A stretch of 40,753 bases of DNA. Source: a virus. Shown here one piece after another: positions 1-7,312 of the stretch. Made by a program: the position numbers and the translations under genes. Position 1 is the stretch's first letter; the number at the start of each line of letters is the position of its first letter. The notes beneath the pieces were generated by a model. It was not told the origin of the DNA, searched no databases, and saw only the letters and a list, made by a program, of their open reading frames with translations. The stretch lies in the IMG/VR virus record IMGVR_UViG_3300025864_000029, positions 1 to 40,753 of that record; one strand, written 5' to 3'.

Positions 1-1
1 C

Positions 2-97
2 ATGAAAACATGTGGATGGCTTTATTATGGATGTTATTCTTGTGAAGGTGATTGCATTATAGTAGTTGAAAAACAAATTGATTCGGAGATTAAATAG
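2..97 (+). CDS. Cys-containing small protein, possibly 5'-truncated
   Basis: An open frame runs from an ATG at the window edge to a TAG at 95-97 and encodes 31 residues. It carries four cysteines (positions 4, 11, 14 and 18), with a CxxC pair at 11/14. No ribosome binding site can be judged because upstream sequence is missing, so this may be the C-terminal end of a longer gene. It ends two bases before the next ATG, like the tightly packed genes downstream. I do not recognise it. Confidence 0.4.
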   Translation: MKTCGWLYYGCYSCEGDCIIVVEKQIDSEIK

Positions 98-98
98 A

Positions 99-305
99 AT
101 GAAATTCAACCCCTTAGACGAAAAACTTTTAAGCAAGAAGCAGGTTGCGGAAAGGCTCGGCTTTCGGACGTACAAGGCTGTAAATAAGCTGATAGCCATG
201 AAGAAGCTACGCAACGTCGCAATAGAGGGCTTCAGTTGCAAGTTTCGGCTTTCGGAGGTGTTGAGTATCATTAATAACAGTTTTAACAAAGGAGAGGAAA
301 AATGA
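99..305 (+). CDS. small helix-turn-helix (excisionase/MerR-like) protein
   Basis: This 68-residue basic protein starts with SKKQVAERLGFRTYKAVNKL, the usual opening of small phage helix-turn-helix proteins, followed by a predicted wing (CKFRLSEVLSII). It is probably a DNA-binding regulator or recombination-directionality-type protein. I chose the ATG at 99 because GGAG lies at 85-88 with normal spacing; a TTG at 66 would add 11 residues but has poor upstream sequence. Its core aligns with the C-terminal half of the protein at 800-1252 (shared LG[FY]R, KL and K[FY] positions), so the two appear to be paralogs. The DNA target is unknown. Confidence 0.72.
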   Translation: MKFNPLDEKLLSKKQVAERLGFRTYKAVNKLIAMKKLRNVAIEGFSCKFRLSEVLSIINNSFNKGEEK

Positions 306-604
306 TTGGTGCTATAATTGTAGCAATATTCGGATTGATTATTATTGCATGGATTATTGCTATTCGTCTATTTAAGGCAGAACAACGTATTGAGGAATTA
401 ATACGGGGTCAAAGGTTACAGGATATGACAAATAAAAGATACGATGACGCTTATGCCAATCTAGGTCATTTGATACGGTTTGCCAATGATAGGACTGTTA
501 TGCTTGCACAGTATATAAGTGCAGAGTTCCACACTGAAAAGGAACAGCGCACACCAGAGAAAACAGGCATAAGGAAAGTCAAGAAGACAAATGAAAACAA
601 GTAA
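302..604 (+). CDS. single-pass membrane protein with cytoplasmic helix
   Basis: The 100-residue product has a hydrophobic N-terminal segment (about residues 3-23, rich in I and V) followed by a charged, probably helical tail (residues 25-100) with a basic C-terminus. This suggests an inner-membrane anchor with a cytoplasmic domain. The start overlaps the previous stop as ATGA and is preceded by GGAGAGG. I do not recognise the family. Small membrane proteins in such positions are often host-takeover or exclusion factors, but nothing in the sequence shows that here. Confidence 0.68.
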   Translation: MIGAIIVAIFGLIIIAWIIAIRLFKAEQRIEELIRGQRLQDMTNKRYDDAYANLGHLIRFANDRTVMLAQYISAEFHTEKEQRTPEKTGIRKVKKTNENK

Positions 605-803
605 AAGCATACAGAATAGAATAAAACTTGAGGGTTGGCATATCGCAACTGAATCCGAAATAGCCAAAATGCGTAATCTTATTGTTAAAATGGCAACACA
701 GAAAGAAAAACTTACTGTTATTATTTTTGGCAGAAGGGCAGGCAAAACTTATTTTCAAAAACTTTTAAACGATGCTATAAATAAAGAAAAAGTCAGTAAA
801 TGA
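591..803 (+). CDS. 70-residue protein with an isolated P-loop-like motif
   Basis: The start overlaps the preceding gene by 14 bp, and the stop overlaps the next start as ATGA. Residues 41-57 read as a hydrophobic strand (KLTVIIF) followed by GRRAGKT and a helix, which is the strand-loop-helix layout of a Walker A motif. GRRxGKT resembles the ATPase motif of phage terminase large subunits. There is no Walker B and the protein is far too short for a full ATPase domain (about 200 residues). It could be a terminase remnant, a nucleotide-binding peptide or a chance match. Function is unassigned. Confidence 0.6.
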   Translation: MKTSKSIQNRIKLEGWHIATESEIAKMRNLIVKMATQKEKLTVIIFGRRAGKTYFQKLLNDAINKEKVSK

Positions 804-1252
804 GAGCCAGAGGCAGTCATATAGAAAAGCTAATCAGCTATGCCGAACTCGGCAGGATATTCGACTGTAAAACCAAACATATGACGGTGCAACTGGCGAA
901 ACAGGCGAAGCTGACTAGGGTTCCTTTGGGGATGGATAGGTACAAGTTCAGATTTGAGCAGGTGGAGAAGCTGATTGAAAGCGGTTTCATTTTTAAACCT
1001 AAGAAGCGTGGCAACCAAGGCAGTAAATGGCGTTGGCACAGGAAGAAGGTAAAAGCGGCTAAGGTTCCCGTGTTTGACCCGAAAATAACGGATAGGAAGG
1101 GTGCAATGGAGATGTTGGGATACAGGTCTAGGACTTCAATGAGGCAACTGCAAAAGGCTGGCAAACTTAAAAGTCTTACGGGCTTCGGAAAAACAGCTAA
1201 GTATAAAATTGCAGACATTGAAAGAATAATAGAGGAAAGGCAAGTAGTATGA
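800..1252 (+). CDS. tandem helix-turn-helix protein
   Basis: This 150-residue basic protein contains two consecutive excisionase-like helix-turn-helix units, at about residues 13-62 (ISYAELGRIFD...) and 95-147 (ITDRKGAMEMLGYRSR...). They are joined by a Lys/Arg-rich linker (residues 67-88) likely to contact DNA. Each half ends with a K[FY] wing strand followed by a helix. The second half aligns with the protein at 99-305, suggesting duplication. The start uses an ATGA overlap. It is a likely DNA-binding regulator that could recognise a two-part or palindromic site. No effector or dimerisation domain is visible. Confidence 0.7.
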   Translation: MRARGSHIEKLISYAELGRIFDCKTKHMTVQLAKQAKLTRVPLGMDRYKFRFEQVEKLIESGFIFKPKKRGNQGSKWRWHRKKVKAAKVPVFDPKITDRKGAMEMLGYRSRTSMRQLQKAGKLKSLTGFGKTAKYKIADIERIIEERQVV

Positions 1253-1458
1253 GCAAGCGAGTCAACAAGGTTCCAAACGGCATAATCCCAAACGTGGAGA
1301 AGGTGAATGGCGAGCGGGTTACGGAGGTTTACTTTTCGGGGCTGAATGAGAACGTTATCACCCTTGCGAAGTCGCCATGCCGTCGCAAGTCTATTGTCAC
1401 GGCAAAAAGGAAACTGCTGAAGGCGTTTGACAGGTTGGAAGTGTTGGGGGAGATATGA
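1249..1458 (+). CDS. small basic hypothetical protein
   Basis: The 69-residue product is rich in Lys and Arg and overlaps both neighbours by ATGA stop-start junctions. AGGAAAG lies just upstream of the start. Residues 40-60 (SPCRRKSIVTAKRKLLKAFDRL) look like a basic helix. I do not recognise the family. Its coupling to the upstream tandem helix-turn-helix gene suggests co-production, but no function can be inferred. Confidence 0.6.
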   Translation: MSKRVNKVPNGIIPNVEKVNGERVTEVYFSGLNENVITLAKSPCRRKSIVTAKRKLLKAFDRLEVLGEI

Positions 1459-2093
1459 AATGGTATGAGCATATCACTTGTTTATTTGAAGACCCTAGTA
1501 AGGAGTGGAAAAGGCTGATAGGGTTAGAAAAACAGCTATTGGAGATTGATATTCAGATGCTAAATATTAGGGATATGGGAGACAGGATACACAATGCGCA
1601 ATATTGGACATTTATAGAAGATAATTTAAAATCGGTTAAAAGCAAAAAGGAAAGGGAGAGCAAAATGGAATTAAAACAGGTAAAAGAAGTGATTATCGCA
1701 TTTGAGCAGGGAAAAGAAATTGAATGGCGATATGATGGAGCTAGATGGAATCATCTTGGAGGATATACCAAGGCAAGTCAAATACTGATAGATATAAATG
1801 AGAAAAACTGCGAATTTCGCATCAAACCCGAACCTCCGAAACCGCAACCGTTCGACTTTTCCTCCATGCCATTTCCATGCGTGATACGACGTAACAATAA
1901 CATACAAATCGAAGGTTTAGTTGTCTTTAAAGCAGGAGATGGCGTTTCCGCAGGCAGACAGATAGCCTTTATAACTTACAAGGAGCTGATGGATGAATAC
2001 GAGTGGCGTTCAACCTCAATAGTCAAGCGCATAACTAGCCAATGCATCGAAATGGAATTATGGAAACCCTGCACCAAGGAATCCCTCACATGA
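1455..2093 (+). CDS. hypothetical protein with phage 'FRIKPEP' segment
   Basis: The 212-residue frame starts at 1455 after GGGGGAGAT. A second strong start lies in frame at 1665 (AAAGGGAGAGCAAA before ATG, residue 71), so a 142-residue shorter product is likely or is the only real one. Residues 71-130 contain a pattern familiar from many small phage proteins: a helical start, a W-rich middle and then EFRIKPEPPKPQP. A predicted beta-rich C-terminal part follows. The first 70 residues are charged and helical and may be a separate domain. Function is unknown. Confidence 0.6.
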   Translation: MKWYEHITCLFEDPSKEWKRLIGLEKQLLEIDIQMLNIRDMGDRIHNAQYWTFIEDNLKSVKSKKERESKMELKQVKEVIIAFEQGKEIEWRYDGARWNHLGGYTKASQILIDINEKNCEFRIKPEPPKPQPFDFSSMPFPCVIRRNNNIQIEGLVVFKAGDGVSAGRQIAFITYKELMDEYEWRSTSIVKRITSQCIEMELWKPCTKESLT

Positions 2094-2257
2094 AAACCAT
2101 TACACTTGCAACCCTTGCGAAGTTATTTGGCGAACCCGAAGAACTGTACGCTTTTCACGAGCGAGTATGTATTAAAGAGGATTCCGGCATACCGCTTGAA
2201 ACGGCTATCGAGCAGACGTTGGACGAGCAGGGGTATGAAACCATGGAGGGGTTTTAA
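2090..2257 (+). CDS. small acidic hypothetical protein
   Basis: This codes for 55 residues starting at the ATG that overlaps the preceding TGA (ATGA) and is preceded by AAGGAATCC. A longer in-frame start at 2042 lies inside the upstream gene and has no binding site. The protein is helical and acidic in its second half. I do not recognise it. Confidence 0.55.
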   Translation: MKTITLATLAKLFGEPEELYAFHERVCIKEDSGIPLETAIEQTLDEQGYETMEGF

Positions 2258-2258
2258 T

Positions 2259-2432
2259 ATGCTTTGGATAATTTGGACATGCGGATGGTTTCTTGCATGT
2301 GGCTTGGAAAGTTATCTTGCAAGTTTAGAAAAGAAATTAACAAGCAATACTCCCAGAGAAGGCTCTGCGGTAATGGGATTTATTTATATGGTCGTCTGGA
2401 TAATCGGCATGATTAATTTTTGGGGGAAATAA
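2259..2432 (+). CDS. two-segment small membrane protein
   Basis: The 57-residue product has a hydrophobic N-terminal segment (residues 1-21, LWIIWTCGWFLACGL) and a second one (residues 37-55), separated by a short polar stretch with KKLTSNTPREG. A strong GGAGGGG at 2245-2251 fixes the start at 2259, one base after the previous stop. The topology resembles small holin or pinholin-like proteins, but it sits in a regulatory/early-type gene train with no lysis genes nearby, so the role remains open. Confidence 0.55.
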   Translation: MLWIIWTCGWFLACGLESYLASLEKKLTSNTPREGSAVMGFIYMVVWIIGMINFWGK

Positions 2433-2602
2433 TGGTTATCGTCAAACTCTACAAGTGCAATAGCGTCCATAACTGTGGCGACTGCGTACATGCCACTCCG
2501 CATCCGAAAACTGATTCATGCGCTTTTGACATGTGCATATACAGAGGAAGGGTATGTGATACGGAATGTAAGGTGGTAAAAGTGAAGGGTAAGCGTAAAT
2601 GA
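2432..2602 (+). CDS. Cys-rich small protein
   Basis: This 56-residue protein has seven cysteines (CNSVHNCGDC, then C...C, then CDTEC), which suggests metal binding or a compact zinc-knuckle fold. The ATG overlaps the upstream TAA (TAATG) and is preceded by GGGGGAAA. A TTG four codons earlier is possible but less likely. The C-terminus is basic (KVKGKRK). No family is recognised. Confidence 0.58.
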   Translation: MVIVKLYKCNSVHNCGDCVHATPHPKTDSCAFDMCIYRGRVCDTECKVVKVKGKRK

Positions 2603-2850
2603 AGCATTGTAAAATATGCAAGCAGTCGCACGATAAGGACGGGAAGCCGTTGAAGTTCTACTTCGGCGCAAAAGCGTGTATCCCGTGCGTGAAAGCCTAT
2701 CAGAAGGAAAGGCATAAGCAGGAGAAGGAGATGGTTGCGAATCACCCCCTAAAGCATTTAAGTCAGCAGGAGATTGCTAGGCGGTGGAATGAGAAACACA
2801 GGAGCAAGGTTACGGAAGTGAAAGAAAAACATGGGGAGAAGGTGAAATGA
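2599..2850 (+). CDS. zinc-ribbon-like small basic protein
   Basis: The 83-residue product begins MKHCKIC and has a second CIPC pair at residues 32-35. This CxxC-x(n)-CxxC arrangement fits a zinc ribbon as in the N-terminus of HNH-type or phage zinc-finger proteins. The rest is a highly charged helix (residues 36-83) with no visible HNH catalytic motif. It starts in an ATGA overlap with the previous gene. It may bind nucleic acid, but this is inference. Confidence 0.6.
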   Translation: MKHCKICKQSHDKDGKPLKFYFGAKACIPCVKAYQKERHKQEKEMVANHPLKHLSQQEIARRWNEKHRSKVTEVKEKHGEKVK

Positions 2851-2984
2851 AAGCGAAAAAACCGAAAAAGAATATTAAGAAAACAGTTGCGGAAAATAAA
2901 ATTCGCAGAGTTATTTATCCATCCATATTCGCATGGGTTGATGACAAAGACGTGGTTCACATGAAAGTTGAATTTACAATATGA
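2847..2984 (+). CDS. 45-residue basic hypothetical protein
   Basis: A short frame fills the gap exactly between two neighbours. It starts at 2847 in an ATGA overlap with the upstream stop (GGGGAGAAGGTGAA in front) and ends in an ATGA overlap with the YopX-like gene at 2981. The N-terminus is very Lys-rich (MKAKKPKKNIKK), and the C-terminal half has beta-strand character. The double overlap is the main support for it being real. Function is unknown. Confidence 0.55.
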   Translation: MKAKKPKKNIKKTVAENKIRRVIYPSIFAWVDDKDVVHMKVEFTI

Positions 2985-3382
2985 GAAAATTCAGAGTATA
3001 TGATGAAATTCAAAAACGGTATTATGATACAAACCATGACTATCTTGAACCTTTTTTAAATCAAAACGGTGAACTTTTATTTTTAGATTGGAAAGCGAAT
3101 AATGGTTGTTCTTTTATTCCGAATCAAAATAATAAAAATTATATCGTTGAATTTTCTTCGGGTTTCATTGTCAAAGGCAAAGAGGTATTTCAAGGCGATA
3201 AAGTTAAACACTCTTGCGTTTATCATGGAGAAAATTGGACACTTGAGGGGAATGTATTTCAAAATGATTCAGGAATATGGGTAATTCTTTTTAAGAATGG
3301 CAATGAGGTAGGGTTATGGGATGAAATTTACAATAAAGAATGCTGTATCGAGGTTATCGGTACAATACATGAGGGGCAATAA
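2981..3382 (+). CDS. YopX-family phage protein
   Basis: The 133-residue product has the typical YopX layout. It opens MRKFRVYDEIQKRYY, has a central G-x-E-x-F-x-GD segment (residues 66-73), then a W/F-rich strand region, and closes with IEVIGTIHEGQ. YopX proteins are common in phages and conjugative elements and their function is not established. It is coupled by ATGA overlap to the small gene upstream. No catalytic residues are known for the family. Confidence 0.78.
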   Translation: MRKFRVYDEIQKRYYDTNHDYLEPFLNQNGELLFLDWKANNGCSFIPNQNNKNYIVEFSSGFIVKGKEVFQGDKVKHSCVYHGENWTLEGNVFQNDSGIWVILFKNGNEVGLWDEIYNKECCIEVIGTIHEGQ

Positions 3383-3383
3383 T

Positions 3384-3626
3384 ATGAGTGAAAAAATAAT
3401 AAAATGGAAGCGATACGATGGTATTCAGATGAAAAGTTTTCAGCGTGGCTTTGAGGATAGAGCCGAAGATAACAAGAAATATCAAGACTTGAAAGAGAAA
3501 ATCAGCAAATACTTTAAAGACAGGGAAAATATTGGCATGGGTGTGCCTATGGGCATGAAATGTCCAGCAGTTAGGTACAAGTTATCGCCATATCAATGGG
3601 GTTTAATATCGAGGTATATGAAATGA
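3384..3626 (+). CDS. hypothetical protein
   Basis: This codes for 80 residues starting at the ATG at 3384, just after the preceding stop and 7 bp after GAGGGG. The sequence is charged and helical in the middle (residues 20-47), with a Gly/Met-rich turn (IGMGVPMGMK) and an aromatic C-terminus. No family is recognised. The stop overlaps the next start (ATGA). Confidence 0.58.
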   Translation: MSEKIIKWKRYDGIQMKSFQRGFEDRAEDNKKYQDLKEKISKYFKDRENIGMGVPMGMKCPAVRYKLSPYQWGLISRYMK

Positions 3627-3823
3627 GTAAACTTAATCCCGCACAGGAAATAGTCTTAAAAGATTTACGGGATGCTATTCAATCAGCTATCCGAAAAGTT
3701 GAGTTAAAATACCTTAAACCTATGGCGGAAGGCGAGTATGTTATTAACGGTGCGATAGTTGGCATTCCGTCTGTAATTATCGAATACGGTGGCGAAAAAC
3801 ATATTTATCCAGTGCATATATAA
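3623..3823 (+). CDS. small hypothetical protein
   Basis: The 66-residue product starts at 3623 in an ATGA overlap with the upstream gene. GAGGT sits at 3611-3615. The N-terminal half is helical, and the C-terminal half has short strands (GEYVINGAIVGIPSVIIEYGGEKHIYPV). It is not recognised and has no obvious catalytic or binding motif. Confidence 0.55.
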   Translation: MSKLNPAQEIVLKDLRDAIQSAIRKVELKYLKPMAEGEYVINGAIVGIPSVIIEYGGEKHIYPVHI

Positions 3824-3832
3824 AGGAGTGAA

Positions 3833-4192
3833 ATGATATTCATAACAAGCGTTAAAGACAAATGCAAGGATATAGCCAAGGAATATTATATATCCAACGC
3901 AATAGATATAAAAGGTAATCTAACTTCACCATTCGCACCTAGTGATTACGATATTTCATGCAAACGTGCAGTATATGAGAAATTACTTGCATTAAATGGC
4001 AAAGGAACACCCGAACAAATTAAAGAGATAACTGGCAATGCTTTTTTAACCAATTTGCGATGTGATATTTGCGAAAAATCAGTAGAGCGTGTCGCTGAAT
4101 ATGGCTGTGGAGAAGATATGCAGATATGCGAAGGCTGTTTAAGGGATGCATTAGAACAGATTGAATTATCAAAGGAGCTAGATAGCAAATGA
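3833..4192 (+). CDS. hypothetical protein with C-terminal zinc-binding motif
   Basis: This 119-residue protein follows a clear AAAGGAGTG. The N-terminal part contains the segment FAPSDYDISCKRAVYEKLLALNGKGTPEQIKEITGN, resembling helical zinc-finger-associated regions in phage proteins. Residues 78-102 have CDIC and a later CEGC separated by about 20 residues, fitting one zinc site. The role may be nucleic-acid or protein binding. Its stop overlaps the next gene by ATGA. Confidence 0.62.
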   Translation: MIFITSVKDKCKDIAKEYYISNAIDIKGNLTSPFAPSDYDISCKRAVYEKLLALNGKGTPEQIKEITGNAFLTNLRCDICEKSVERVAEYGCGEDMQICEGCLRDALEQIELSKELDSK

Positions 4193-4857
4193 GTAGCATC
4201 TTAACCCATCCCGACCAAGTTTATTACGATCCTGCAAAAAAACTGGTCAAACTTTTTTGGAACGAGAAGATAGACCATGCGCTTGCACCTGTAAACGGTG
4301 CGGAATACTACCTTCGTGCCGGTATAGCCTTTCCTGCGCTTACTGAATCGGGTGGACTTGGTTCGCCTCGTGACGTTACAGGGTTTGCCGTTATGGTAGC
4401 CTACTGCTTCGCCAACCGCAAGTATTACGTCTTTGGCGAATGCGAGTTTGAAACTATAGACCATGTGCTGAATCAGGATGACAACGGCATAGCGATACAG
4501 GGTGCTTGCAGTTTCTTCAATAAGATGTGGACTACTTACTTCTGCGATTCGTATTACTGGTCGGGTCACTCGGAAACGGTGCAGAAGTATATCTTGCAGT
4601 CGCTCCGTTCGCCTTCAATTCAGCCGAAGCCTCACTTCATCGAGATTTCCCCCGGCGTACCCGGTCAGCAACAGCAGGCGGTCTATGAACTGCTACAGCG
4701 TAGTGCAATCCATTGGAAGAAGGCTGGCAAGGTACATGAGGGGTTTCAGATGTACGATGCTAGGAATATGCAGAATGCCCCGTGCGCTGTGAAGGCTATG
4801 ATGGACTGTTTGACTGGAATGCTTCGGTTTCCGTATAAAAAGCCAATAGAGGAGTGA
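4189..4857 (+). CDS. portal-adjacent protein, function unassigned
   Basis: The 222-residue product begins MSSILTHPDQVYYDPAKKL. It is aromatic-rich, with alternating strands and helices in the middle (about residues 60-105, VTGFAVMVAYCFANRKYYVFGE) and a helical C-terminus. Because it lies just before the portal gene I considered a terminase subunit or packaging factor. It lacks a Walker A motif, and I cannot place the three acidic residues of a terminase nuclease with confidence. It is a single-domain-sized protein, coupled to the upstream zinc-motif gene by ATGA. The best description is a conserved-looking packaging-region protein of unknown function. Confidence 0.66.
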   Translation: MSSILTHPDQVYYDPAKKLVKLFWNEKIDHALAPVNGAEYYLRAGIAFPALTESGGLGSPRDVTGFAVMVAYCFANRKYYVFGECEFETIDHVLNQDDNGIAIQGACSFFNKMWTTYFCDSYYWSGHSETVQKYILQSLRSPSIQPKPHFIEISPGVPGQQQQAVYELLQRSAIHWKKAGKVHEGFQMYDARNMQNAPCAVKAMMDCLTGMLRFPYKKPIEE

Positions 4858-4861
4858 TAAC

Positions 4862-5062
4862 ATGATACAATCCTGCATAATCCATTTTGACGACGGAAGT
4901 AAGGCTATTTTTAAGGGTGAACCTGTATTCGTGGTAGGCGACAAAAGAAAAGTGGTTAAAATCCAATTCAGTGAATTGGCATATCTACCGAAAGGTAAAG
5001 AGCTTTCTTTGGAAAACTTGAAACCTTATCCCGATAAGATAAAATCTGCAAAAGTGAAATAA
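4862..5062 (+). CDS. small hypothetical protein
   Basis: The 66-residue product follows GGAGTGATAAC with the start four bases after the upstream stop. It looks beta-rich (SCIIHFDDGSKAIFKGEPVFVVG), possibly a small barrel, with a basic C-terminus (KIKSAKVK). It is the last gene before the first long gap and the structural module. No family is recognised. Confidence 0.58.
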   Translation: MIQSCIIHFDDGSKAIFKGEPVFVVGDKRKVVKIQFSELAYLPKGKELSLENLKPYPDKIKSAKVK

Positions 5063-5067
5063 TCTTC

Positions 5068-5131
5068 TTGCTTTCCTTCTATTCCGTACTATATTGTTAA
5101 AAATTTAACTTTATAAGCCACGGAGCTTGCT
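5068..5131 (+). promoter_or_regulatory. putative promoter and palindrome site A before portal
   Basis: The 69-bp gap before the portal holds TTGCTT (5068-5073), a 16-bp spacer and TATATT (5090-5095), followed directly by the inverted repeat GTTAAAAATTTAAC (5096-5109). That repeat is a one-mismatch version of the exact palindrome found at three later sites. A TATAAG lies just downstream (5112-5117). The portal ribosome site ACGGAG follows. Repetition of the palindrome in front of structural genes suggests an operator or a phage-specific promoter element. Confidence 0.55.
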
Positions 5132-7279
5132 ATGGCAAAGAAAACTGCGAAGAATACCAAAAATACTGCACACAATGAACAGTTAGAAGGAACCGATAGT
5201 TTAGGTGGATACATAGCCAATACTTTATATAGTAAATGGCGCAATAATCGTAAAGAACTTGATGAACAGTGGAATAAAAATATTTCTGCATTTCGTTCCG
5301 AGGACTTCGACAGTCCGTGGAAAGAGGGTGAAGCAGGAAACGATGGCGAGGATTGGCGTTCAAAGACCTGCATCAACATAGTCCGTAACAAGTGCATGAG
5401 TTCTTTTGCAGTTGTAATAGACCAACTTCTACAGGGTGGTAAGATACCCTATATGCTTAAAGCGGTTCACGACCCTTCCATGGTACAGATGCCCCCTGAA
5501 GCGATTGAGCAGGAAACGCTTGCGACAAAGATGAATTACGACTACATGGAGGAGCAGATACGCTTATCCAAGTCGGAAGATGAACTTATCAAAGCCGTTA
5601 AAATTGGCTCTATATATGGAGAAGTGTATGGCAAGCGGTATGTCCACAAAACCACCCGTAATTTCTACGAGAAGGACACTGACGAAAAACCGCTTGTAAT
5701 GAACAAGCCTTTTACCAAATCCGGCAAGGTTCCCAAAGAAACCACTCGCACTTTGAAAAGTTTAGGCATCAAGGCTATTACCCCTTGGGATATTTTTAGG
5801 GATATGGAAACCGACAATCTCCGTGAAGGATTCGGGATAATCCATAGGACATTCACTTCACCGCATAAGCTCCGTTCAAAAAAAGGTAGGGCATTCTATC
5901 TTGACAAGTATATTGACACCGTTTCTGATTCCGCAGAAAAATATCCCTACTTGCAGAATAAGTACACGGCAAACAGTGAAGATACCACTACTGTTACACC
6001 TGCACGTCGTTTGACTATAAACAAACTAAATACTCTTGAACAGCTTGAATACTACGGCAAAGCACCGAAAGAGTTTGTCGAGAAATTTGAGAAGATGGTT
6101 AAAAGCGACGGCATGGAAGTCGGTAATATTGCAGATGAGGATGGAGAACAGGGTGAACTCATTGAAATTATGGCGGTAGTCATCAACAGTTACGTTGTCA
6201 AGTATGCACGTACAAGTCCAGAGGACAGACCTTTCTACCGTGTGCCATGGGAAGTGAAAATAGACTCACTTGGTGCGATAGGCATAGCTGACAATATTAT
6301 GGGCTTACAGACTTCTTTAAACGGTGCAATCCGTGCATTCGAGGATAATAAGAAACTTGCCGGAAATGTCATACTTGCACTTAAAGAACGGTTGATAGCC
6401 AGTAAAATCAAATCATTTAGACCCGGAATGCGGGTTCAACTTGCAGAGGAATGCAAGTCGGCAAATGAAGCTATCCAACAGATAAAAATTGACGATGTTG
6501 CCGATGGTTATTTACCGCTTATTGCCAAATTTGAGCAGTATGCCGATGAAATGTCGCTTATCCCGAAAATATCGCAGGGGATAACGCAGAAGGACGCACA
6601 GACGGCATACGAAATCAGCGTACAGGCGCAGTCGTCTGGCAAATATCTCGGCGCAATCATCAAACACTACGACAAATACTGGATTGAGCCGTATATCACC
6701 GATATGTACGAGCAGAATATGCGTGATCCCGATGCGCCTGTTCCGAAAAGCAATTATACTATCAAGGCACTCGGTTTCTCATCATTCCAAGACCGTATTG
6801 TTCGCTTAGGTAAACTGCAACAGTTCTTCGCACTTGTAATCCAGTATCCGCAGATGCTTGATATGGTTAATCTGGAGTGGCTTATCAGCGAAATGGCAAA
6901 GGCGTTCGACCTTGACCCCGATCAACTCCTGCTACCGCTTGAACAGCGCAATCAACGTAAGAAACAGGCTGATGAAATGAATCAGATGATGCAACAGATG
7001 CAGATAAAAATGCAACAGCTTGACCTTCAAATGAAAGAAGTGGAAATACAGGCTACGCAGATGAAGGCTGAAGCCACTATGATTAAGGCTAAGTCAGGTG
7101 AAGCCAAGGTGCAAGTGGATGCACAGGAAAAAGAGCATGGAATGATGATAAATGAGCATTCTGCAAAAATGGCTGAAAATCAGCAGGCAATAGACCAACA
7201 GCAGTCACAGCAGGAAATGCAGATGCAGGCGCAACAGCAAGCACCGCAACAGGGAAACCCCGACATGGTTCAAGTGTAA
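5132..7279 (+). CDS. portal protein (podovirus-type)
   Basis: The 715-residue product has the size and layout of large portal proteins that form the dodecameric DNA channel at one capsid vertex. An N-terminal helical part (ANTLYSKWRNNRKELDEQWNKN) is followed by a long mixed core and a helical C-terminus. The final ~110 residues are a Gln/Met-rich coiled coil (MNQMMQQMQIKMQQLD onward) ending in a disordered Gln-rich tail, as in P22-like and other podovirus portals. It is followed by the scaffold and major capsid genes. ACGGAG lies upstream of the start. The portal assignment rests on length, tail composition and gene order. Confidence 0.85.
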   Translation: MAKKTAKNTKNTAHNEQLEGTDSLGGYIANTLYSKWRNNRKELDEQWNKNISAFRSEDFDSPWKEGEAGNDGEDWRSKTCINIVRNKCMSSFAVVIDQLLQGGKIPYMLKAVHDPSMVQMPPEAIEQETLATKMNYDYMEEQIRLSKSEDELIKAVKIGSIYGEVYGKRYVHKTTRNFYEKDTDEKPLVMNKPFTKSGKVPKETTRTLKSLGIKAITPWDIFRDMETDNLREGFGIIHRTFTSPHKLRSKKGRAFYLDKYIDTVSDSAEKYPYLQNKYTANSEDTTTVTPARRLTINKLNTLEQLEYYGKAPKEFVEKFEKMVKSDGMEVGNIADEDGEQGELIEIMAVVINSYVVKYARTSPEDRPFYRVPWEVKIDSLGAIGIADNIMGLQTSLNGAIRAFEDNKKLAGNVILALKERLIASKIKSFRPGMRVQLAEECKSANEAIQQIKIDDVADGYLPLIAKFEQYADEMSLIPKISQGITQKDAQTAYEISVQAQSSGKYLGAIIKHYDKYWIEPYITDMYEQNMRDPDAPVPKSNYTIKALGFSSFQDRIVRLGKLQQFFALVIQYPQMLDMVNLEWLISEMAKAFDLDPDQLLLPLEQRNQRKKQADEMNQMMQQMQIKMQQLDLQMKEVEIQATQMKAEATMIKAKSGEAKVQVDAQEKEHGMMINEHSAKMAENQQAIDQQQSQQEMQMQAQQQAPQQGNPDMVQV

Positions 7280-7280
7280 T

Positions 7281-7308
7281 TTGACTTTTAATTTTCAACG
7301 TGTATAAT
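7281..7308 (+). promoter_or_regulatory. sigma70-like promoter after portal
   Basis: TTGACT (7281-7286) and a perfect TATAAT (7303-7308) are separated by 16 bp. Transcription would begin near 7315, at the left edge of palindrome B. This is one of the two best promoter matches in the window and would drive the capsid module. Confidence 0.72.
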
Positions 7309-7312
7309 ATGG

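Noticed and set aside
66-98. TTG start for the first helix-turn-helix gene
   Set aside because: The ATG at 99 has a well-spaced GGAG, and the extra 11 residues would overlap the preceding frame without a binding site.
4189-4857. Calling the 222-residue protein a terminase subunit
   Set aside because: There is no Walker A, no clear triad of nuclease aspartates and no small-terminase DNA-binding domain; position alone is not enough.
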